Of a DNA stretch of 12,498 bases, positions 1-5,390 are shown piece after piece; positions within the stretch are counted from its first letter, which is position 1; every line of letters starts with the position of its first letter. The notes beneath the pieces were generated by a model that was not told where the DNA came from, did not search any database, and saw nothing but the letters and a program-made list of their open reading frames with translations. Source of the stretch: DASQVO01 sp035640715 (GTDB lineage: Bacteria; Actinomycetota; Actinomycetes; Streptosporangiales; Streptosporangiaceae); NCBI GenBank assembly GCA_035640715.1, contig DASQVO010000294.1:1-12498 (forward strand), read 5' to 3'. A program made the position numbers and the translations under genes.

Positions 1-185
1 TAGCCGCGCAGGTCAGGGCAGACCACGCTGTGCTCAGATGCCAGCAGCGGAGCGACCCGGTGCCAGGTGGCGTGGGTGCGCGGATGGCCGTGCAGCAGCA
101 GCACCGGGTACCCGGACCCGCCGTGGCGCACCCGGAGCGTCGCCGGGCCCACATCGACATACTCCAGCACGAACTTGTCAAACAT
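1..185 (-). CDS. Alpha/beta hydrolase, N-terminal fragment (haloacetate dehalogenase-like), runs off left edge
   Basis: Only the first 61 codons are present; the gene continues beyond the left edge. Seen: ATG at 185-183, a beta-strand/turn pattern, an oxyanion-type HGHP motif at residues 32-35, and a PDLRGY stretch at about 57-62. This combination is typical of the alpha/beta-hydrolase fold, especially the subgroup that includes haloacetate/fluoroacetate dehalogenases and epoxide hydrolases. The nucleophile elbow, catalytic acid and His are outside the window, so the substrate cannot be called. The start overlaps the end of the upstream glycosyltransferase by 8 nt (ATGTTTGA), implying translational coupling and membership of the same minus-strand operon. 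Fold confidence is good; specific activity is unknown. Confidence 0.85.
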   Translation of the reverse strand, partial: MFDKFVLEYVDVGPATLRVRHGGSGYPVLLLHGHPRTHATWHRVAPLLASEHSVVCPDLRG

Positions 186-915
186 GACCGTCCCCTCCCC
201 AGGCGCCCAGCAGTGGACCCGGGCCACCGCCCAGGGTAGTGAGCCGGCACCCGAACCCGCCGGGAGCACGGTAGCGTGTCCGGGCCGACGTGACGACCCG
301 CAGCTCCGGTGTGTGCAGCACCCGCCGGCCCTGCGCCCGCAGCGCCGAGACCAGCGCGTGATCCTCGGCAGTGCGCAGCGGCGGGAAGCCGCCCGCCGCC
401 AGGTACGCCTGCGCGCTGAAGCCGAGGTTGGCGCCGTGCACATGCGGATGCCAGCCGCGCCAGACACCGTACTGGCGGGCGAATTCGCTGGCGGTGGCCG
501 GCGTATGGCCTGTCCAGTCGGCCACCGCGACCGTTCCGACGACCGCCTCCCAGCCGTCGTCCGCATACCGGACCTGTTCCGACAGCCAGTGCGGTGGCAC
601 GACCGAGTCGGCGTCCGTCGTCGTGAGCCACAGTCCCCGCGGGCCGCCCGGCCGGCTTCGGCGCAGGATCTCGCGCAGGCCGGCGGCGCGTGCTACGCCA
701 ACGTTCCGCGCGCCGATTTCTACCACCGTGGTACCGGCCCGGCGGGCGATGGCGGCCGTGTCGTCGGAGCAGGCATCGGCCGTCACGACGGTCCGCACGC
801 TGATCCCCCGCAGCGCGGTCACGGCGCGGGCGGCCCGGCTCAGTGCCGCGAGGCAGGAGGGCAGCAGTTCTTCCTCGTCGTGGGCGGGCACGACGATACC
901 GAGGGCGTTGATCAT
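178..915 (-). CDS. Family 2 glycosyltransferase
   Basis: A 245-aa GT-A fold glycosyltransferase that probably moves a sugar from a nucleotide-sugar donor to an unidentified acceptor. Seen: an N-terminal VVPAHDEEELL nucleotide-binding start (residues 8-18), TADACSDDT (45-53), ARNVGVARAAG (69-79), a DAD metal/nucleotide motif at 101-103, HGANLGFS (160-167) followed by a GGF turn, and AED (183-185) as the likely catalytic acidic region. There are no convincing transmembrane helices, so it is probably cytosolic or peripheral. ATG at 915 follows a GGAG Shine-Dalgarno and lies 10 nt after the methyltransferase stop; its own stop overlaps the next start. Context with a PIG-L deacetylase and a methyltransferase suggests synthesis or decoration of an amino-sugar compound (inference). 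Confidence 0.9.
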   Translation of the reverse strand: MINALGIVVPAHDEEELLPSCLAALSRAARAVTALRGISVRTVVTADACSDDTAAIARRAGTTVVEIGARNVGVARAAGLREILRRSRPGGPRGLWLTTTDADSVVPPHWLSEQVRYADDGWEAVVGTVAVADWTGHTPATASEFARQYGVWRGWHPHVHGANLGFSAQAYLAAGGFPPLRTAEDHALVSALRAQGRRVLHTPELRVVTSARTRYRAPGGFGCRLTTLGGGPGPLLGAWGGDGHV

Positions 916-925
916 GCGGCTCCGG

Positions 926-1579
926 TCATGTGAGGCCCTCGGCGGCGGCGACCGAGACCGACGCGGGATCGGTGCCGGACGGAGCGCGGATGTAGGCCTG
1001 CGCGAGGAAATCCGGTTCCTGGTGGTCCGCGATCAGCGTGAGCTCCGGCCGGGCGGCGATGACCTCGTGGACGTCATCGCCGCTCCGCGGATAGCCGGCG
1101 ACCGGGTGCCGCCAGTGTGCGGCCAGCAGCGTGCCGCCGGGCCGCAGCGCGGCCATCGCGAGATCGAGTGTCCGGCCCAGATCGCTGCCGGAAAGGTAGT
1201 AGAGCATCTCGGAAAAGACGATGAGGTCGAAACGGCCCGGCGGCCAGTCACCGGGCAGCGTGCGACGTTCCACCCGGACCTGCGGGAGCGCGGCGGTGCG
1301 CGCCGCCGCGGCCGCCGCGGCGGCCGCGGACAGGTCGCACGACAGCAGGCTGTCGCACCTTGGTGCCAGCTCCGCGGTCAGCACGCCGATCGAGCAGCCG
1401 GGCTCGAATGCGCTGCGGTAGCGGGCCGACGGGAGCATTGCGACGGTGATCGCGTACTTCCGGCGCTCATACCAGCGGGAGCCGAATCCCCACGGGTCAG
1501 CCGACGCCGTGTACATCCGATCGAAGTACGCGCCGTCAAGCGTTTCCCCGCTGCCGGTGGCATCCGCGGCGGCCGTCAA
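926..1579 (-). CDS. Class I SAM-dependent methyltransferase, NodS-like
   Basis: A predicted 217-aa Rossmann-fold methyltransferase. Seen, numbered from the TTG: YFDRMYTASADPWGF (18-32) and a YERRKY stretch (37-42), an N-terminal signature of the nodulation-S type family; SAM-binding motif I FEPGCSIGVLT (59-69), with Ser in place of a glycine; an acidic motif CDLS (81-84); SEMLYYL (123-129); and AHWRHPVAGYPRSGDDVHE (154-172). A run of about nine alanines follows the acidic motif. No ATG/GTG precedes the conserved N-terminus in a sensible place. The TTG at 1579 overlaps the PIG-L stop as TTGA, with AGGAA 11 nt upstream, so it is the best start; the in-frame ATG (residue 22) would cut into the conserved region. 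NodS N-methylates a deacetylated amino sugar; whether this enzyme does is inference. Confidence 0.85.
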   Translation of the reverse strand: MTAAADATGSGETLDGAYFDRMYTASADPWGFGSRWYERRKYAITVAMLPSARYRSAFEPGCSIGVLTAELAPRCDSLLSCDLSAAAAAAAAARTAALPQVRVERRTLPGDWPPGRFDLIVFSEMLYYLSGSDLGRTLDLAMAALRPGGTLLAAHWRHPVAGYPRSGDDVHEVIAARPELTLIADHQEPDFLAQAYIRAPSGTDPASVSVAAAEGLT

Positions 1580-2334
1580 CTGATCAGCACTTCCTGGTCG
1601 CGGATGAAGTGCGCGACGATCCCGGGCGGCAGGACCGGCGGACGCTGCGTGCCCCGCGGCCGGAGCTGGCTGGCGAAGCAGCCGATCGCTTCGCGCTTGC
1701 GGAGAGCGGTCTCGGCGCTCAGCGGCAGCCGCATGGCGCGCTCCCATGGCACCCGGGAATCCCGTGGATGCGCCCAGTGCCAGGTCCAGATCGGATAGGA
1801 GAGCAGGCTGACGCCCTCGGCGGTGCACGCGCCGCAGGCGGCGCGGCCCGCCGCCTCGTGATCAGCGTGCACGTCTCCTTCCCAGGGAGCGAGGCACATC
1901 CGGAAACCGGACACCAGCCAGGTGAGCATCTCACGCACCTCGCCTTCGCGGCGGGCGACGCCGGTATCCGGTATCCGCAGCCGGATGACCTCGACCGGCG
2001 CGCCAAGGCGCCGTAGCGCCATCGACGTCTCCGTCGCCCGGCGCTCGGCGAGCTGGCCGGCGGCAATCTGATCCAGGCCGGGATGCGACGCCTCCCCGTC
2101 GGTGATGGACACCAGCCGCAGGCGCGCACCCGAGGCGGCCAGCATGGCCAGGAGGCCGCCGACGCCGAGTACCTCGTCATCGGGGTGCGCGGAGACGACC
2201 ACCACGCTCGACCAGCCGCTGATGTCAAGGACCGGCAGCTCGTTCAGCAGGCGCCACGACCGCCACTCTTCCTCCGCGGTTCCCGGTGCGTCGATCTGAT
2301 TGGGCCCGACCCTGCTGTCCTGTATCGCTGTCAC
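1576..2334 (-). CDS. PIG-L family N-deacetylase (LmbE-like)
   Basis: A predicted 252-aa zinc-dependent amide hydrolase of the PIG-L/LmbE family, whose characterised members deacetylate GlcNAc-linked substrates (for example MshB in mycothiol synthesis). Seen: the metal-binding AHPDDE motif at about residues 49-54, SITDGEASHP downstream of it, and a HADH metal-binding motif at about 156-159. Two overlapping GTG codons could start it. AGGAGG at 2340-2345 lies 5 nt from the GTG at 2334 but only 2 nt from the one at 2337, so 2334 is preferred; it also gives a GTGA overlap with the upstream flavoprotein stop. Both neighbours overlap it, so the three products are probably made in step. Sequence context alone does not make it MshB: no mycothiol genes are adjacent. 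Confidence 0.9.
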   Translation of the reverse strand: MTAIQDSRVGPNQIDAPGTAEEEWRSWRLLNELPVLDISGWSSVVVVSAHPDDEVLGVGGLLAMLAASGARLRLVSITDGEASHPGLDQIAAGQLAERRATETSMALRRLGAPVEVIRLRIPDTGVARREGEVREMLTWLVSGFRMCLAPWEGDVHADHEAAGRAACGACTAEGVSLLSYPIWTWHWAHPRDSRVPWERAMRLPLSAETALRKREAIGCFASQLRPRGTQRPPVLPPGIVAHFIRDQEVLIS

Positions 2335-3314
2335 CACTGCCTCCTGGCTACGGCCACCAGCCGTCCCAGCTCTTCCAGGTCACGTTCGGCGTGATGCTGC
2401 CGCAAGTAGACGGTCAGGTCGGCCGCTGCCCTGGCGTGGCCAGCGTCGTGGCACAGCGGCCCCGCGCCGAGGGCGTGGCCCACCCGGGTGAGCACATCGG
2501 CGGCGACGCCCGCCACGAGCGCCCTGACCCGCAGTGCCCGGCGGGCCGCGGAGTTCTTGCGGTCGAGCGGGTCGTCGTCGATCTCGTCGGCCGCCTGGTC
2601 CAGCGCGGCCGACGCCGTGCGCAGCCCGATGTCGACGGCACCCAGATGGGCGAACGCGTGCGGCCCGATGTCGCGGTCGGCGGCGACGGCCAGCAGCGGC
2701 CAGGCCACGCCGCGCGCGCCGCCGTACCAGCAGGCGGCGACGCCGCATCCGCCGTGACTGAACCCGGGCCGCGCGGTGTAGCCGCCAGGCGGCCCGACCG
2801 GTTCCGCGGGCACACCATGGAAGGCCACGTTCAGCGTGTCACTTCCCGCCATTCCGATGGCCGGCCATGTGCCGGGAAGCGGCCAGACTCCCTCCTCGGC
2901 GGTGCGGACGGCGAAAAGCCGCACGCCTTCCGCGGTGTCGGCGGTCACCAGTGCGTGCGTGCACACCCGGGCGCCCGAGCAGTACTGCTTGATGCCGTCC
3001 AGCCACCAGGTACCGCCGCGCTGCTCCGCGGTGAGGCGCGGCCCGGGCGGCCGGGCGGCCCAGACCCCCCAGCGGCTGCGTGGCGGCGCGTCCGGGCCGC
3101 CCAGCTCGTCCAGGATTGCGATCGCGTCGGCATGGCCCTCGCCGAGGCGTGCCAGCGACAGGTCTTCCTCGGCGAGGCCGGCCAGCGCGGCCCACCGGAC
3201 CCGCGTCCGGCCGTGGCCCGGCAGCGGAAGATCGAGGCCCCCTGATTCAACGGCGCTGGTGAATGCCCGCGCGGTTTCTTCCCAGTCTTGCTGCGCCTCA
3301 GGAGTACCTATCAT
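2331..3314 (-). CDS. Acyl-CoA dehydrogenase-like flavoprotein, short form
   Basis: A 327-aa protein that reads as an acyl-CoA dehydrogenase (FAD) homologue. Seen: a helical N-terminal part, a middle beta-domain with DGIKQYCSGARVCTHALVTA-type sequence (about 106-125), a GMAGSDT segment (154-160), and a helical C-terminal half ending YLRQHHAERDLEELG (303-317). Typical acyl-CoA dehydrogenases are about 380-400 aa, so this one is shorter, and no standard YEGT-type catalytic-base loop is evident. It may use a different base, or act as a flavin oxidase/monooxygenase like the DszC/HsaA branch of the superfamily (inference). ATG at 3314 has only a weak GGCGGGA upstream. Its stop overlaps the PIG-L start, tying it to the deacetylase/methyltransferase/glycosyltransferase set. 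Confidence 0.85.
   Translation of the reverse strand: MIGTPEAQQDWEETARAFTSAVESGGLDLPLPGHGRTRVRWAALAGLAEEDLSLARLGEGHADAIAILDELGGPDAPPRSRWGVWAARPPGPRLTAEQRGGTWWLDGIKQYCSGARVCTHALVTADTAEGVRLFAVRTAEEGVWPLPGTWPAIGMAGSDTLNVAFHGVPAEPVGPPGGYTARPGFSHGGCGVAACWYGGARGVAWPLLAVAADRDIGPHAFAHLGAVDIGLRTASAALDQAADEIDDDPLDRKNSAARRALRVRALVAGVAADVLTRVGHALGAGPLCHDAGHARAAADLTVYLRQHHAERDLEELGRLVAVARRQW
2340..2345 (-). promoter_or_regulatory. Shine-Dalgarno AGGAGG that selects the PIG-L start
   Basis: A perfect AGGAGG lies inside the 3' end of the acyl-CoA-dehydrogenase-like gene. Its spacing of 5 nt favours the GTG at 2334 over the GTG at 2337 (2 nt). Confidence 0.7.
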
Positions 3315-3363
3315 TCCCGCCAGCTACCCAAAAATCCGCATTTCTACCATCCGGCGGGCTCTG

Positions 3364-4224
3364 CTAGCCGGCACCGGGCAGGCAGACCTGGACGATGCCC
3401 TCGCGGACACGGGTCTCGAAGGCGGGCTGCGGGGCAGTGGCCGGGCCGCGGGCCACGCTGCCGTCCGCGAGCCGGAAAACGCTGCCGTGCCACGGGCAGG
3501 TCACGCAGCCCTCCGCGAGTTGCCCGTCCGATAGCGGTCCGGACATGTGCGCGCACTTGCCGGCGAGGACGTGAACCTGGGTGCCCGCCCTTACCACCAG
3601 CAGCGGAACCTCACCCAGCGTTGCTTTCGATGCCTTGCCTTCCTCCAGCGACGCCAGCGGCATCAGGTCATGCCATCCCGGCTCCACCAGGTGGGGGATC
3701 TCTTCGGCGTGGTTCGCGCCACCCGCCTGCCGGTAGGAGATGTCACCGCCCAGCATGCCGCCGGCCGTCACGGCGGCCAAGCCGGCATAGCTCAGCGCCT
3801 TGCCGAGCGCCGGCCGCTGCCGCAACCGCGCGAGCAGCGACCCCGCGTACAGTGCGATCGCCGTCGTGTTCGCGGCCGCGTGCACCACGCCGACGCGCAT
3901 CTGCTGTTCGTGCTGCTCCGACCAGTCCGCGCTTCCCGCCAGCGCGGCGGGGACCGAGGCCAGCAGCCCGGCGCCGATGAGCTGCCGTGCCTGGCGCTCG
4001 CCGTCACCGGAAGCGTCGAGGAAGGCGGCCGACATCCACGCGCCGACCGGTACCTGGACGAGAAGCGGGTGCAGCGGGTGGCCGAGCCACACGCCGTGCA
4101 GCGTGTCACGGAACCGGCCGGGCGGAATCCGCCGCACGATGCGCTGGATCGGGCTGACCACGCTGTCGAGGCGGCCGGCGCGCTCGATCGTGTCGCTGAT
4201 CCGCAAGAACCTTATCCGTCCCAT
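3364..4224 (-). CDS. DUF2231 membrane domain fused to Rieske [2Fe-2S] domain
   Basis: A predicted 286-aa protein with two parts. The N-terminal half carries the DUF2231 hallmark LGHPLHPLLVQVPVGAW (about 47-63), then several hydrophobic segments to about residue 160, indicating a small membrane domain. The C-terminal part is a Rieske ferredoxin-like domain with cluster ligands C-x-H (C224, H226 in CAHMSG) and C-x2-H (C243, H246 in CPWHGS). It could pass electrons at the membrane to a partner oxidoreductase; the partner is unknown. The open frame extends further upstream, but ATG 4224 has GGGAGG at a 6-nt spacing and starts directly before the conserved region, so it is chosen. It sits 35 nt after the SDR gene and 49 nt before the acyl-CoA-dehydrogenase-like gene. 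Confidence 0.87.
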   Translation of the reverse strand: MGRIRFLRISDTIERAGRLDSVVSPIQRIVRRIPPGRFRDTLHGVWLGHPLHPLLVQVPVGAWMSAAFLDASGDGERQARQLIGAGLLASVPAALAGSADWSEQHEQQMRVGVVHAAANTTAIALYAGSLLARLRQRPALGKALSYAGLAAVTAGGMLGGDISYRQAGGANHAEEIPHLVEPGWHDLMPLASLEEGKASKATLGEVPLLVVRAGTQVHVLAGKCAHMSGPLSDGQLAEGCVTCPWHGSVFRLADGSVARGPATAPQPAFETRVREGIVQVCLPGAG

Positions 4225-4230
4225 TCCCCG

Positions 4231-4236
4231 CCTCCC
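4231..4236 (-). promoter_or_regulatory. Shine-Dalgarno GGGAGG deciding the Rieske-protein start
   Basis: GGGAGG lies 6 nt upstream of ATG 4224. It supports this internal start over the longer open frame, whose extra 43 residues are Arg/Gly-rich, overlap the SDR gene and do not resemble DUF2231 proteins. Confidence 0.65.
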
Positions 4237-4259
4237 GTCATCGAGGGCCTTGCCGGGCT

Positions 4260-5264
4260 TCAGTTGCCTCGCCGCACCCGCGTCACCCACGCCAGGCCGG
4301 CCGCGGCAGCGACACCCGCGGCGGCCACGGCACCGTGGTGCCGGGAGGCCCACAGCTGCGCGCTGCGGTGATGCGAGCGCTGGTCGAACGATCCGTGCGC
4401 GCCGAAATCCGTCCCAGCGTCCGCGGGACGGGTAAGGTTGTCGGGCTGGCCGGCGGGCTTGCGCTCGCCGGTCTCCTGCGAGGAGAAGCCGGTGCGCGCC
4501 AGATAGCGGTCGAGCAGGCCCGGTGCCACGGCGTTGGCGGCCAGGGTGAGGGCGGTCGACCCGCCGACCCAGTATTCGCGCCTGCCGGGATGGTCGGCGG
4601 CGTACAGCACCGCCTCCGCGGCGACCTCCGGCTCGTAGATCGGCGGTACCGGCTGCGCGCGCTGCGGCAGGCGGGAGCGCACCCAGCCGAACTGCGGCGT
4701 GTTGACGGCCGGCATCTGCACCATGGTGACCCGGACGTGGCTGCCGTCGTGCAGCAGCTCACAGCGGAGTGACTCGTTGAATCCCTGGATGGCGTGCTTG
4801 GCGCCGCAGTAGGCGCTCTGCAGCGGGATGCCGCGGTAGGCCAGCGCCGATCCGACCTGCACGACGGCGCCCCGGTCCCGCTTGAGCATGTACTCGAGCG
4901 CGGCCCTCGTGCCGTGCACGAAGCCGAGGTAGCTCACCTCGGTGACCCGCCGGAACTCGGCCGGGTCGATGTCGGTGAACTTCGCGAACACGTTGGTGAA
5001 GGCGTCGTTGACCCATACGTCCATGGGCCCCAGTTCTTCCTCGACGCGGGAGGCGGCGTCGTGAACCTGGGCATAGTCGGCCACGTCGGTCTCGATCGGC
5101 AGTGCCTGCCCGCCGAGCCGCCTGACGTCCTCCGCGGCAGCGGCCAGCCCGGCCTCGCCTCTGGCCAGCAGCGCCACGCTGTCACCGCGCGCCGCGAACG
5201 CGCGTACGCATGCCCGGCCGATCCCGGCACTCGCACCGGTTACGACGACGACTCGGCCGCTCAT
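4260..5264 (-). CDS. Short-chain dehydrogenase/reductase with C-terminal extension
   Basis: A 334-aa classical-type SDR, probably NAD(P)H-dependent. Seen: cofactor-binding TGASAGIG (9-16), TDVAD (59-63), a VNDAF segment (85-89) where most classical SDRs have NNAG, catalytic Ser139 in GSALAYR, and the YxxxK pair Tyr152/Lys156. The SDR core ends near residue 250; the remaining ~80 residues hold a polar linker with His/Arg/Ser, an Ala/Gly-rich hydrophobic segment (about 313-327) and a basic C-terminus, which might anchor it to the membrane or a partner. GGAGG lies 9 nt upstream of ATG 5264. As the first gene of the minus-strand run it probably follows the operon promoter in 5265-5344. The substrate is unknown. 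Confidence 0.92.
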   Translation of the reverse strand: MSGRVVVVTGASAGIGRACVRAFAARGDSVALLARGEAGLAAAAEDVRRLGGQALPIETDVADYAQVHDAASRVEEELGPMDVWVNDAFTNVFAKFTDIDPAEFRRVTEVSYLGFVHGTRAALEYMLKRDRGAVVQVGSALAYRGIPLQSAYCGAKHAIQGFNESLRCELLHDGSHVRVTMVQMPAVNTPQFGWVRSRLPQRAQPVPPIYEPEVAAEAVLYAADHPGRREYWVGGSTALTLAANAVAPGLLDRYLARTGFSSQETGERKPAGQPDNLTRPADAGTDFGAHGSFDQRSHHRSAQLWASRHHGAVAAAGVAAAAGLAWVTRVRRGN

Positions 5265-5304
5265 CCTGTTCCGCCTCCATTCGTCCGGTTCCGCTCACAC
5301 CCGT

Positions 5305-5331
5305 GGTGATCTACCGCGCGCTCGGGTGATC
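5305..5331. repeat. Direct repeat GGTGATC x2, 20 bp apart, upstream of the SDR operon
   Basis: The 126-bp gap 5265-5390 holds the presumed operon promoter region plus the FUSC terminator hairpin. GGTGATC occurs at 5305-5311 and 5325-5331, exactly 20 bp apart (about two helical turns); the second copy forms part of a TGATCA palindrome. Such spacing fits a tandem operator, but the unit is only 7 bp. No convincing -35/-10 pair was seen here. Confidence 0.3.
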
Positions 5332-5344
5332 ATGCGTATCCGCG

Positions 5345-5390
5345 GGACGCCGCGGCCGGCAGCTGGCACCTCCGGCCCGGTGCGGCGTCC
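5345..5390 (-). terminator. Strong GC hairpin directly after the FUSC stop codon
   Basis: GGACGCCGC (5345-5353) and GCGGCGTCC (5382-5390) are perfect 9-bp complements, extended inside by GGCCGG (5354-5359) pairing with CCGGCC (5372-5377) with a 4-nt bulge. The stem begins at the base after the FUSC TGA (5393-5391). There is no U-tract, as is often the case for high-GC actinobacterial terminators. It probably ends the FUSC transcript and insulates the downstream operon. Confidence 0.65.

Noticed and set aside
1300..1334. GCC/GCG-rich tract as a non-coding repeat.
   Set aside because: It is in frame and codes for an alanine run in the methyltransferase, so it is not a separate repeat element.
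67..1798. Long plus-strand open frames (67-933 and 371-1798) opposite the glycosyltransferase, methyltransferase and PIG-L genes.
   Set aside because: They are antisense to clear enzyme genes, overlap each other, and encode Arg/Pro/Ala-rich sequence with no recognisable domains, as expected of shadow frames in GC-rich DNA.
3315..3363. Possible promoter or terminator in the AT-richer gap before the flavoprotein gene (CCCGCC 3316-3321 with GGCGGG 3353-3358; TAGAAA at 3346-3341).
   Set aside because: The stem is only 6 bp with a 31-nt loop and the -10-like box has no matching -35, so neither is supported well enough.
2286..4371. Plus-strand open frames 2286-3245 and 3547-4371 opposite the flavoprotein and Rieske genes.
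   Set aside because: Low-complexity Arg/Pro/Gly-rich translations, no domain signals; the minus strand carries complete motif sets over the same bases.
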